A stretch of 23,614 bases of DNA, taken from an uncultured Clostridia bacterium (GTDB taxonomy: Bacteria; Bacillota; Clostridia; Oscillospirales; Acutalibacteraceae). Of the stretch, positions 1 to 7,707 are shown piece by piece. Each line of letters begins with the position of its first letter. Within the stretch, counting starts at the first letter, position 1. The position numbers were made by a program, and so were the translations under genes. Under the pieces are notes generated by a model. That model had not been told where the DNA came from and did not search any database. It was given only the letters and a program-made list of their open reading frames with translations. The DNA is taken from NCBI GenBank assembly GCA_937901145.1, contig CALCHE010000173.1, forward strand, positions 1 to 23,614, read 5' to 3'.

Positions 1-429
1 GAACTTCTGTCAGGTGAGGAATTACTTATAATAGCTGAAGAAGATACAAATCGAAAGCGAAATTATTTTCGTGATTTAGTGTTCGGATTGCTTGACATTT
101 GTATAGCAATGTTCTTTTTTGTCCCATTTTTCGGCCAGGCGGCAAATGAAAATATACAAGCAGTATCACTGTTATCATTTGTTGAAATATCGTCCTATTT
201 GCGAATTGTTTATTTTGCTATTGTAATTTCGATTATTACGATGGGAATCTTAACACTTGCTTTGCAAAAATGTCAGAACACATTCTGGATTAAAAACAAA
301 AGTAAATTTTCTTTGATATTAAATGCGACAGGAATACTGATTTTTATTATCAGCACACAGCCTTATGCAGCAACTTTTATGTTCGTATTACTCATTATTA
401 AGGCATTGTTGCTTATAAAATGGCAATGA
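1..429 (+). CDS. XRE-family regulator with C-terminal membrane domain (5' truncated)
   Basis: The reading frame is open from the first base of the window, so the gene begins upstream; the internal GTG at 79 is not needed as a start. The first visible residues read ELLSGEELLIIAEED, which matches the end of the helix-turn-helix domain in clostridial XRE regulators (compare ELMSGE in the HTH protein at 7007). The remaining roughly 115 residues form about four hydrophobic segments with little else, consistent with a membrane-anchored tail. Such proteins are usually DNA-binding regulators tethered to the membrane; the ligand is unknown. The region is AT-rich compared with the glycan genes further on. 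The HTH itself is outside the window, so the class rests on the short ELLSGE signature plus the membrane tail. Confidence 0.6.
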   Translation, partial: ELLSGEELLIIAEEDTNRKRNYFRDLVFGLLDICIAMFFFVPFFGQAANENIQAVSLLSFVEISSYLRIVYFAIVISIITMGILTLALQKCQNTFWIKNKSKFSLILNATGILIFIISTQPYAATFMFVLLIIKALLLIKWQ

Positions 430-535
430 TACGGAAAGTGTCGCTTGTGTGAAATCCCGTTTCTTGTGGTTGTTCCGGCCTTCCTTTAAACTTAATTCAG
501 CGAAAGCCAAATATTTAAAAGGTAGGTTGATAAAA

Positions 536-1186
536 ATGAGAAAAAACAATCAGAAGACCCTTTATACCGCAATCTGTATGCTTTTGGCATTTGTGTTGTG
601 GACGATAGCAATTCAATTTATTGATATTCAAGTAATCGGTCCGCAAGGCTCATCTGTCGGATTTGCAACGCTTAATCAGTTTATCCACAATCTTACAGGT
701 GTTAATATGTCGCTTTACACGATTACTGATTGGTTAGGTCTGGTTCCGCTCGGTTTCGCTATGGGATTTGCTTTGCTTGGATTTATACAGTGGATTAAGA
801 GAAAGCGAATTCTGAAAGTTGATTACAGCATTCTTGTTCTCGGCGGTTTTTATGTTCTTGTAATTGCAATGTACATTTTCTTTGAACTGTTTGTCATAAA
901 CTACAGACCAATACTGATAAACGGTATTTTGGAAGCATCTTATCCGTCATCAACAACTATGCTTGTAATGTGTATTATGCCGACAGCAATTATGCAATTT
1001 AATAATCGTATAAAGAAAGAAACACTGAAAAAACTTATTTCCGTATCAATCATTGTTTTTATTCTTTTTATGGTTATCGGCAGAATTCTTTCAGGTGTAC
1101 ATTGGATTACTGATATAATTGGCGGTGCAATACTCAGTTGCGGACTTGTAATGCTGTATTGTTTTATCAGCAAACTTAAATTTTGA
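536..1186 (+). CDS. PAP2-family membrane phosphatase with variant motif 2
   Basis: A 216-residue integral membrane protein with about six hydrophobic segments. PAP2/acid phosphatase signatures are visible: an NYRP element near residues 123-125, a YPSST element near 136-140 in place of the usual PSGH, and GR-x5-H-x3-D near 182-193 that supplies the third motif (R183, H189, D193). Family members dephosphorylate lipid phosphates such as phosphatidic acid or undecaprenyl pyrophosphate at the membrane. The motif-2 histidine (acid/base) is replaced by threonine, so activity may be altered. I chose the ATG at 536, preceded by AAAGGTAGG, over the upstream GTG at 449 in the same frame, which lacks a good ribosome binding site and adds a poorly conserved-looking basic stretch. 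A strong terminator follows. Confidence 0.7.
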   Translation: MRKNNQKTLYTAICMLLAFVLWTIAIQFIDIQVIGPQGSSVGFATLNQFIHNLTGVNMSLYTITDWLGLVPLGFAMGFALLGFIQWIKRKRILKVDYSILVLGGFYVLVIAMYIFFELFVINYRPILINGILEASYPSSTTMLVMCIMPTAIMQFNNRIKKETLKKLISVSIIVFILFMVIGRILSGVHWITDIIGGAILSCGLVMLYCFISKLKF

Positions 1187-1217
1187 GTAAATCCCTTATG
1201 AATACAGTACCAACTTC

Positions 1218-1250
1218 CTTCCGATGCTTAATGCATCGGAAGATTTTTTA
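1218..1250 (+). terminator. Intrinsic terminator after the PAP2 gene
   Basis: A perfect 10-bp stem (CTTCCGATGC with GCATCGGAAG, loop TTAAT) is followed by a run of six T. It closes the transcription unit of the PAP2 gene. Confidence 0.9.
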
Positions 1251-1339
1251 TGAAATACGGGACTTTAACCCCGAATTAAGATTCTGAATCAGTTGTCTGA
1301 CATAAATTTAATAAAACACTTTATTTCGACTGAAGAATA

Positions 1340-1348
1340 TGATATAAT
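1340..1348 (+). promoter_or_regulatory. Extended -10 promoter for the M20 peptidase
   Basis: TGATATAAT is a perfect extended -10 element (TGN-TATAAT), about 30 bp before the start codon. A convincing -35 hexamer at 17-bp spacing is absent (TTTATT is at that place), which is typical of extended -10 promoters. Confidence 0.6.
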
Positions 1349-1381
1349 TTTTATACAATTCATTCAGGAGATGTAAAAAAA

Positions 1382-2704
1382 ATGAGCGATAACCGTGCAA
1401 TGCAGTATGCTGAAATTCTTTCAAAGCTTATTAAGGTTGAAACAATTTCATCAAGAGAAAGTCAGGACATTGCAAAGTTTCTCAAATTTCACGAGGTACT
1501 CAGACAAACATATCCCAACCTTTTCAAGGTAGCAGAGGTTGAAAATTTTGACGGCAGTCTTCTTCTTAAATGGAAGGGCACAAACTCATCCTTGAAGCCC
1601 ATTCTTCTTATGAATCATCACGATGTTGTTGAAGCAAGCGGTGAGTGGACTCATCCTGCGTTTTCGGGCGCAATTGCAGACGGAAAGGTATGGGGCAGAG
1701 GTACTCTTGACACAAAGGGCGGCCTTGCAATGATGCTTCAGGCTGCAGAGGAGCTTATCAGTGAGGGCTTCACTCCAAAAAGAGACACATATTTTGTAAC
1801 TGCCTGCACCGAAGAAATCGGTGGTGAGGGCGGCGACATCATTTCCCGTGAGCTTGAAAAGAGAAATATTAATTTTTACATGGTGCTTGATGAGGGCGGC
1901 ATGATTATGTATGACCCCATCGGCGGTGCTGACGGCACCTTTGCTATGATAGGTGTGGGTGAAAAGGGCTATGTTGACCTTAAGTTTATTGCTAAATCCA
2001 ACGGCGGTCACGCTTCAGCTCCCGGCAAAAATACTCCGCTTGTACGTCTCGGTAAATTTATGGCAGAGGCTGAAAAGGCAGAATGCTTTGAGGTTCATAT
2101 GTCAGACACAGTTAAGGAAATGCTTTCACGCTTTGCTCCTACAATGAGTGGTATTATGAAAACTGCCTGCGGAAATGTCAATACCTTTAAGCCTGTGCTT
2201 AAAAAGGTAATGCCTATGATTTCACCTGCAGGTGCAGCCCTTCTGAGAACTACTCTTGCTTTCACTATGAGTAAGGGCTCCGACGGTACAAATGTTATTC
2301 CTCAGGAAGCATGGGTAGTGGGTAATATGCGTTTCTCACATCATCAGGGTAAAAAATCAAGCGTGGATGCTATTACTGCTCTTGCTAAAAAATACGATAT
2401 CGAAACTGTGGTTACTGATGACGGTATCGAATCAGGCATAACAGACTTTAAGGGTGAGGCTTTCAGATTCATCGAGAAGGCAGTCAATAATGTTTTCCCT
2501 GAATATAAGCCGGTTCCCTATATTATGAACGCTGCTACAGACAGCAGATATTTCGGAAGAGTGTGCGATAACTGTGTGCGTTTTGTTCCCTTTAAAATTG
2601 ACAAACAACAGCTTGACAGTGTTCACGGTATTGATGAAAATGTGGATGTTTCCACACTTGCCCCCGCAGTTGATTTTTATAAGTATGTAATTAAAGAAGT
2701 ATAA
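1382..2704 (+). CDS. M20-family metallopeptidase / deacylase (PM20D1-like)
   Basis: A 440-residue cytosolic protein of the M20 dinuclear zinc amidohydrolase family, which removes N-terminal or N-acyl amino acids from small substrates. Visible signatures: MNHHDVV (HxD metal ligand), GRGTLDTKGG (bridging Asp), TEEIGGEGG (catalytic Glu pair), DEGG (metal ligand), then the dimerisation domain entered by NGGHASAPGKNTPL, and the C-terminal ATDSRYF ... DSVHGIDE with the last metal histidine. The length fits the carboxypeptidase/PM20D1 subgroup. The start ATG has a good AGGAG 8-9 bp upstream. It has its own promoter and terminator, so it is monocistronic; nothing ties it to the glycan genes. The exact substrate cannot be read from sequence. 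Confidence 0.88.
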   Translation: MSDNRAMQYAEILSKLIKVETISSRESQDIAKFLKFHEVLRQTYPNLFKVAEVENFDGSLLLKWKGTNSSLKPILLMNHHDVVEASGEWTHPAFSGAIADGKVWGRGTLDTKGGLAMMLQAAEELISEGFTPKRDTYFVTACTEEIGGEGGDIISRELEKRNINFYMVLDEGGMIMYDPIGGADGTFAMIGVGEKGYVDLKFIAKSNGGHASAPGKNTPLVRLGKFMAEAEKAECFEVHMSDTVKEMLSRFAPTMSGIMKTACGNVNTFKPVLKKVMPMISPAGAALLRTTLAFTMSKGSDGTNVIPQEAWVVGNMRFSHHQGKKSSVDAITALAKKYDIETVVTDDGIESGITDFKGEAFRFIEKAVNNVFPEYKPVPYIMNAATDSRYFGRVCDNCVRFVPFKIDKQQLDSVHGIDENVDVSTLAPAVDFYKYVIKEV

Positions 2705-2714
2705 GATTATATCA

Positions 2715-2742
2715 CCCCTGACTAAAAAAGTCGGGGGTTCTT
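2715..2742 (+). terminator. Intrinsic terminator after the M20 gene
   Basis: An 8-bp stem (CCCCTGAC with GTCGGGGG, one G-U pair) with an A-rich loop, followed by TTCTT. Its U tract overlaps the -35 region of the next promoter. Confidence 0.75.
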
Positions 2743-2770
2743 GATTTGTAAATGTAAGCTGTGATACAAT
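2741..2770 (+). promoter_or_regulatory. Promoter for the HAD phosphatase
   Basis: TTGATT, an 18-bp spacer, then TACAAT, lying between the upstream terminator and the gene. An alternative TTGTAA-19-TATAAA overlaps it. Match quality is moderate. Confidence 0.45.
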
Positions 2771-2821
2771 TATAAAAAGAGAATTTGAATTTTCGAAAAC
2801 TATAAGTGAGGACGTGATAAT

Positions 2822-3460
2822 ATGTACAAAACTGTTCTTTTTGATCTGGACGGCACATTGACTGATCCTGGACTCGGTATCACTAATTCAGTTGCTTATG
2901 CACTGAAAAAATATGGTATAGAGGTTCGCGACAGAGAAAAACTCTATTCTTTTATAGGTCCGCCCTTAAAAGATTCATTTAAAAAATATTATGGCTTTTC
3001 AGATGAAAAGGCTATGGAAGCAATAATGTATTACCGTGAATATTTCAGCGATAAAGGTATATTTGAAAATGAGGTATATGACGGTATAAAAGAGCTGCTT
3101 CGAAGGGTAAAAGAATCGGGAAGAAAAATTGTTTTAGCTACCTCAAAGCCGGAAAAATTTGCACTAAGGATACTTGAACACTTTGAATTGACAGAATTTT
3201 TCGATGTTGTTGCGGGTGCTTCGATGGATGAAAAAAGGAATAAAAAAGGCGATGTTATAAAATATGCATTGGAAAAGGGTTGTCTTACACCTGAGGATGC
3301 GGTTATGATCGGTGACAGAGAGCATGACGTTTTAGGTGCACAGGAAAACGGAATCGATACTATCGGTGTGCTTTACGGTTACGGCAGCAGAGATGAACTG
3401 GAAAAAGCGGGAGCGATGCATATTGCAGAGACTGTCGGTGATGTTTACGCTTTGCTATAA
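2822..3460 (+). CDS. HAD-superfamily hydrolase, phosphoglycolate-phosphatase-like
   Basis: A 212-residue cytosolic phosphatase of HAD subfamily I. Motif I is DLDGT (nucleophile D8, acid/base D10), followed by a helical cap of the PGMB/Gph type (about residues 15-90). Motif II is TSK (T107/S108), motif III is a lysine near 141-142, and motif IV is GDREHD (D165, D169). Members hydrolyse small phosphate esters such as phosphoglycolate, sugar phosphates or nucleotides, and specificity is not predictable here. The start ATG follows GAGG at moderate spacing. The gene has its own promoter. No terminator hairpin is visible between it and the sulfatase promoter 16 bp downstream, so some read-through is possible. 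Confidence 0.88.
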   Translation: MYKTVLFDLDGTLTDPGLGITNSVAYALKKYGIEVRDREKLYSFIGPPLKDSFKKYYGFSDEKAMEAIMYYREYFSDKGIFENEVYDGIKELLRRVKESGRKIVLATSKPEKFALRILEHFELTEFFDVVAGASMDEKRNKKGDVIKYALEKGCLTPEDAVMIGDREHDVLGAQENGIDTIGVLYGYGSRDELEKAGAMHIAETVGDVYALL

Positions 3461-3475
3461 AAGTATCACAAAGAA

Positions 3476-3504
3476 TTGAAACGGTAAGGCTTTTATGCTA
3501 TAAT
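3476..3504 (+). promoter_or_regulatory. Promoter for the sulfatase operon
   Basis: TTGAAA, a 17-bp spacer ending in TGC, then a perfect TATAAT, about 35 bp before the sulfatase start. This is a near-consensus, extended -10 promoter. Confidence 0.8.
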
Positions 3505-3538
3505 CAATTTTATAAATAAGAATTTACGGAGAGAAAAT

Positions 3539-4870
3539 ATGAACAAGCCAAATGTAATTATCGTTATGACCGATGATCAGGGCTACGGAGATCTCAGCTG
3601 TATGGGCGCAGAGGATTTTGTTACACCTAATATTGACTCTTTAGCTGAAAACGGAATGCGGTTTACTTCTATGTATTCGGGATCTCCTGTCTGCTCACCC
3701 TCGAGAGCCTGTCTGCTTACAGGCAGATACCCGGGTAATGCAGGCGTAAGAGCCATTCTTGCAGGACACCGTCGTGCGTCCGGTCTTACTCCTGAGGTTC
3801 CCACTATAGCAGCTGCACTGAAAAAGCTGGGATATAAAACGGGTATTTCGGGAAAATGGCATCTCGGTCTTAAAGATGAGTGCAGACCGAATTCAAACGG
3901 ATTTGATGAATTTTCGGGCTTCCTTGCGGGCTGTGTGGACTATTATTCCCACGTTTTTTACTGGGGAATGGCTGACGGAAACACTAATCCGACTCACGAC
4001 CTGTGGGAAAATAATGATGAAATATATGATAACGGTAACTATATGACCGAAAGAATCACGGAAAAGAGCGTGGATTTTATACGCCGTCATAAGGACGAGC
4101 CTTTTATGCTTTATGTGGCATATAATGCTCCTCACTATCCTATGCACGCACCTGAAAAATATATGAAGAGATTTTCTCATCTTCCCTGGGACAGACAGGT
4201 TATGGCAGCAATGATAAGCGCCGTGGATGACGGTGTGGGTGAGATAAAAAATGAGCTTATCCGTCAGGGTATAGCCGAAAATACCATAATATATTTCCAG
4301 AGTGATAACGGTCCGTCGAGAGAGTCAAGAAACTGGATGGATGGCAGAACTGATCTCTACTATGGCGGTACTTCAGGGGTGTTCAAGGGTCACAAATTCA
4401 GCCTTTTTGAAGGTGGTATAAGAATACCCGCCATTCTCAGCTGGCCAGAAAATATCAAAGGAAAGACAGAAGATGCACCTCATATAGCAGCCGATATCTT
4501 TCCGACGGTTCTGGAAGCCTGTGGCGGTGATGTGAGTGAATACTCTCTTGACGGAAAAAGCCTTATGCCTATTATTGAGGGTACAGGTGAATCACAGCAC
4601 GAATATCTTTTCTGGGAAATGGAAGGTCAGACTGCAGTCAGAAAGGGAAAGTATAAGCTCGTTATCAATGGCAGACTGGAGGAGTTTGCTGAGGTGCAGG
4701 ACGAATACTTCCTGTCTGATCTGGAGAAAGATCCGGGGGAAAAGGTTAATCTCGCCGAAAGTCTTCCCGAAATATGCGAAGAGCTTAAAAGTGTCGCTTT
4801 GTCCTGGCGTAGCGGTATAGAAGAAACCTGGGAAAAGAAGTTCTTAAAAAATTATACTAATCTTACATAA
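3539..4870 (+). CDS. Type I (formylglycine) sulfatase, S1 family, cytoplasmic
   Basis: A 443-residue sulfatase that hydrolyses sulfate esters, here most likely from carbohydrate. The maturation signature C52-S-P-S-R56 followed by TGR (61-63) is intact, so C52 should be converted to formylglycine; as a Cys-type enzyme in an anaerobe it needs a radical-SAM maturase (anSME), which is not in this window. Metal and sulfate-site residues are visible: TDD near 11-13, GKWHLG at 105-110 (K106, H108), APHYPMHAP (H199, H203) and DNG at 256-258. No signal peptide is present, so it should act in the cytoplasm on imported oligosaccharides. It is followed after 11 bp by the DUF5054 gene, forming an operon. 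The start has GGAGAG upstream. The sulfated position cleaved is not deducible. Confidence 0.93.
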   Translation: MNKPNVIIVMTDDQGYGDLSCMGAEDFVTPNIDSLAENGMRFTSMYSGSPVCSPSRACLLTGRYPGNAGVRAILAGHRRASGLTPEVPTIAAALKKLGYKTGISGKWHLGLKDECRPNSNGFDEFSGFLAGCVDYYSHVFYWGMADGNTNPTHDLWENNDEIYDNGNYMTERITEKSVDFIRRHKDEPFMLYVAYNAPHYPMHAPEKYMKRFSHLPWDRQVMAAMISAVDDGVGEIKNELIRQGIAENTIIYFQSDNGPSRESRNWMDGRTDLYYGGTSGVFKGHKFSLFEGGIRIPAILSWPENIKGKTEDAPHIAADIFPTVLEACGGDVSEYSLDGKSLMPIIEGTGESQHEYLFWEMEGQTAVRKGKYKLVINGRLEEFAEVQDEYFLSDLEKDPGEKVNLAESLPEICEELKSVALSWRSGIEETWEKKFLKNYTNLT

Positions 4871-4881
4871 AGAGGAAAAAT

Positions 4882-6888
4882 ATGAAAAAGGTATTTGTTG
4901 TTTCTAAAACTCATCTTGATTTAGGGTTTACGGATTATGCCGAAAGCATCAGACGTAAATATATCGACACTTTTATTCCCGAAGCTATTGAGCTTGCAGA
5001 AAAGGTGAATACTGACGGAAAGAAATATTTCATCTGGACTACAGGCTCCTGGATTATAAAGGAAGCTCTTAAGGATGAGAAATGTAGAGCAAAGCTGGAA
5101 AAGGCTCTCAGAGAGGGCAATATAGTTCCTCATGCTATGCCCTTTACTACTCATACCGAGCTTCTCGATGAAGATTCACTCGATTTCGGTCTGTCCATAG
5201 TTGATGCTCTGGACGAAATGAGAGGCAGAAAAACTGTAGCCGCCAAAATGACTGATGTTCCCGGTCATACTAAAGGGATAGTTTCTTTTCTGGCTAAGCA
5301 CGGCATCAAGCTTTTACATATCGGTGTAAACGGTGCATCGGCTCTGGTGGATGTTCCTCCCTGTTTCCTGTGGAAAAACGGAGACAGTGAGGTAGTAGTA
5401 ATTTATTCAGGTGCTTACGGCGGTGCATTTCAGAGTGAGCTGGTAGAGGAAATACTTTATTTCGACCATACTCTCGATAATCACGGTGCTCCGACGCCCG
5501 AAAAGGTTCTGGCACACTTTGATGAAATACAGAAGCAGTATCCCGACTATGAAATAACTGCGGGAACTATAGATGATTTCGCTGACGTGATTTGGGAAAA
5601 GCGTGACAGCCTTCCCGTGTTTGAGGGTGAAATGGGTGACAGCTGGATTCACGGTGCCGCCACAGACCCCTATAAAGCAGCCTGTCTGCGTACTTTTATC
5701 GCTCTTAAAAATCGATGGCTTTCCGAGGACTCCTTATACCGTAACAGCGAGGAATACAGAGAGCTTACCGATGCTATTTTATGTTTGGCGGAGCATACCT
5801 GCGGTATGGACTCTAAGACGTGGTTTTCAGACTACGGTCATTATCTGAAAAAGGATTTTGTCAGAGCAAGAAAGGATGACAAGGTTAAATTCAGACATCT
5901 GTTCTCGGATTTACCTCAGAGCATATTGCCTTTGGTAAGTCTCTTTGACGGCAGAAGAAAAAGAGGCTATTACAGTGTTATCGAAAAAAGCTGGGCAGAG
6001 CAGAGGAATTACGCAGGAAAGGCTTTTTTAGCACTCAGTGGCGAACACAGATCAGAGGCAGAAAAGGAAATTAAGATGCTTATGCCTGAAAAGCCTGCTG
6101 AATTTATCGGCAACGGAAAAAATAAAGCCGAGACAGGGGACTGGTCGCTGGAAATCAACAGTAAGGGCGGCATAGGCTCTCTCACATATAAAGGCAAACA
6201 AATCATCAGACAGAATGAGGATGCACTCGTAACCTATCGCTCCTTCTGCAGTAAGGATTACGATTTCTGGCTCAGCCATTATTCCCGCGACCTTCAGGAT
6301 ACAGCTGTATGGGCTCTCGGTGATTTCGCCAGACCTAACCTTAAAGTTTTTGAAGGGAAATATCCTTCCGGCAGATTTGATTATGAAATAAAGGATATCA
6401 GGGCAGCAGATAATGAGGTAAAGGTAAATCTTGTCTGCGATAAAAGACTCTGTGAGGAGCTTGGTGCACCGAGACTTATTCAGGTGACATATACCTTAAA
6501 TGAAGAGGGCGCCGATGTAGCTGTGGAATGGTTCGGAAAGGATGCTAACAGACTTACTGAGGCTATTTATCTTAATTTCTTCCCCGATGCTGACAATGTA
6601 ACCTTTACTAAGCTCGGCTGTGAGGTGAAGCCTGAAGAGGTAGCAGATAAGGGCGGCCGTAATCTTCACGCCGTACAGAAGGTATCTTTTAACGACTGCG
6701 AAATTATCAATGTTCATTCTCCTCTTTTATCTTTTGGCAGAGGTAAAATTCTCGAGTTTGACAATAAGTTAGAAAGCATCAGAAAAGACGGAATAAGCTT
6801 CGTTCTTCAGAACAATGTGTGGGGAACTAACTTCCCTCTGTGGTATGAGGACAATGCGAGATTTTTATTTAAAATCAGAATGAAATAA
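4882..6888 (+). CDS. DUF5054 / GH38-like glycosidase-related protein
   Basis: A 668-residue protein whose N-terminus reads VSKTHLDLGFTDYA, the metal-binding HxD entry of the GH38 alpha-mannosidase-like fold (H11, D13). It is followed by an FIWTTGSW strand, a HAMPFTTHTEL element and a TDVPGHT element. I recognise the overall pattern as the DUF5054 family, which has an N-terminal GH38-type barrel and a C-terminal beta domain (from about residue 420). No signal peptide is seen, so it is probably cytoplasmic. It sits 11 bp after the sulfatase with AGAGGA as ribosome binding site, so the two are cotranscribed and probably act on the same desulfated or sulfated glycan. A glycosidase activity is inferred from fold and context; the substrate is unknown, and no specific activity for the family is known to me. 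Confidence 0.75.
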   Translation: MKKVFVVSKTHLDLGFTDYAESIRRKYIDTFIPEAIELAEKVNTDGKKYFIWTTGSWIIKEALKDEKCRAKLEKALREGNIVPHAMPFTTHTELLDEDSLDFGLSIVDALDEMRGRKTVAAKMTDVPGHTKGIVSFLAKHGIKLLHIGVNGASALVDVPPCFLWKNGDSEVVVIYSGAYGGAFQSELVEEILYFDHTLDNHGAPTPEKVLAHFDEIQKQYPDYEITAGTIDDFADVIWEKRDSLPVFEGEMGDSWIHGAATDPYKAACLRTFIALKNRWLSEDSLYRNSEEYRELTDAILCLAEHTCGMDSKTWFSDYGHYLKKDFVRARKDDKVKFRHLFSDLPQSILPLVSLFDGRRKRGYYSVIEKSWAEQRNYAGKAFLALSGEHRSEAEKEIKMLMPEKPAEFIGNGKNKAETGDWSLEINSKGGIGSLTYKGKQIIRQNEDALVTYRSFCSKDYDFWLSHYSRDLQDTAVWALGDFARPNLKVFEGKYPSGRFDYEIKDIRAADNEVKVNLVCDKRLCEELGAPRLIQVTYTLNEEGADVAVEWFGKDANRLTEAIYLNFFPDADNVTFTKLGCEVKPEEVADKGGRNLHAVQKVSFNDCEIINVHSPLLSFGRGKILEFDNKLESIRKDGISFVLQNNVWGTNFPLWYEDNARFLFKIRMK

Positions 6889-6893
6889 GAAGG

Positions 6894-6930
6894 AAGCTTC
6901 CTGCCCTGAGAAAAGGCGGGAAGCTTTTTT
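6894..6930 (+). terminator. Intrinsic terminator of the sulfatase-DUF5054 operon
   Basis: A 12-bp stem (AAGCTTCCTGCC with GGCGGGAAGCTT, one G-U pair), 9-nt loop, and a run of six T. Confidence 0.92.
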
Positions 6931-6951
6931 CCTGACTCCACTATCCGTAGG

Positions 6952-6980
6952 TTGCCATTTACTTGAAAGAGGGTTATAAT
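6952..6980 (+). promoter_or_regulatory. Promoter for the HTH/desulfoferrodoxin gene
   Basis: TTGCCA, exactly 17 bp, then TATAAT, about 26 bp before the start codon. It lies between the upstream terminator and the gene, so the regulator has its own transcript. Confidence 0.8.
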
Positions 6981-7006
6981 AGCTTCAGCACACTGCAGGA
7001 GGTAAA

Positions 7007-7600
7007 ATGATGAACACTTATATAACAGGTACCACCATAAAAAAACTTCGCGAAGCCAAGGGAATGACACAGCTGCAGCTTGCTGAGGAAATAGGTGTCA
7101 CGGCTAAGGCTGTTTCCAAATGGGAAACAGCAAAGGGTCTGCCCGATATTTCTCTTATCGAGCCCCTGAGCCAGGCTCTGGGAGTTTCTGTAATGGAGCT
7201 TATGTCAGGGGAGACGGTTATAAACAGAAACGCTTCTTCAAATCTGCTTTTGTCCAAGTTTTATGTGTGTCCCGTCTGCGGTAACATTATTCATACCACA
7301 GGTGAAGCTGTTATCAGCTGCTGTGGAATTGCTCTTCCTCCTCTCGAAGCAGAGGAAGCCGACGGAGGGCACAGCATAAATATCGAAAATGTGGAGGACG
7401 AGAAATTTATTACAGTTAACCACGAAATGACAAAGAAGCATTTTATTTCTTTTATGGCTTATGTGACCACAGACAGAGTACAGTTTGTGAAGCTTTATCC
7501 CGAGGGTAATGCGGAAAGCAGAATGCAGTTCAGAGGCAGAGGATATCTTTATATTTACTGCAACAAGCACGGACTTATAAGACAGAGATTTCCCGGATAA
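7007..7600 (+). CDS. XRE-family HTH fused to a desulfoferrodoxin / superoxide-reductase domain
   Basis: A 197-residue two-part protein. Residues about 8-68 are a classic HTH_3 DNA-binding domain (LREAKGMTQLQLAEEIGVT...VSKWETAKGLPDI). Residues about 84-110 match a desulforedoxin iron site: C88-x2-C91 and C105-C106. Residues about 120-197 match the superoxide-reductase iron site: H122, H139, H145, then C185-x2-H188 in YCNKHGL. All nine expected iron ligands are therefore present. The Glu-Lys pair that precedes the first histidine in catalytic desulfoferrodoxins (EKHVP) is replaced by GGHSI, which suggests sensing rather than efficient catalysis. Inferred role: a transcription factor responding to superoxide, oxygen or iron redox state. 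It has its own promoter and terminator between two glycan operons. The GGAGG lies just before the tandem ATGATG; either ATG could start it. Confidence 0.85.
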   Translation: MMNTYITGTTIKKLREAKGMTQLQLAEEIGVTAKAVSKWETAKGLPDISLIEPLSQALGVSVMELMSGETVINRNASSNLLLSKFYVCPVCGNIIHTTGEAVISCCGIALPPLEAEEADGGHSINIENVEDEKFITVNHEMTKKHFISFMAYVTTDRVQFVKLYPEGNAESRMQFRGRGYLYIYCNKHGLIRQRFPG

Positions 7601-7605
7601 CAGAT

Positions 7606-7636
7606 AAGTGTTCCTTGAATAAGGGGCACTTTTTAT
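7606..7636 (+). terminator. Intrinsic terminator after the HTH/SOR gene
   Basis: An 11-bp stem (AAGTGTTCCTT with AAGGGGCACTT, two G-U pairs), loop GAAT, followed by a T-rich run. Confidence 0.82.
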
Positions 7637-7646
7637 TTCTTTACGG

Positions 7647-7675
7647 TTGCAACTTCAGTGCAAAGGTGTTATAAT
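7647..7675 (+). promoter_or_regulatory. Promoter of the GH29 operon with a possible operator
   Basis: TTGCAA, 17-bp spacer, TATAAT. An inverted repeat TTGCA-N7-TGCAA (7647-7651 and 7659-7663) covers the -35 hexamer and spacer, a position suited to a repressor. The promoter match is strong; the operator is an inference from symmetry only. Confidence 0.75.
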
Positions 7676-7707
7676 TCTCTTAACCAAAATAAGGAGAATA
7701 TGAAGAA

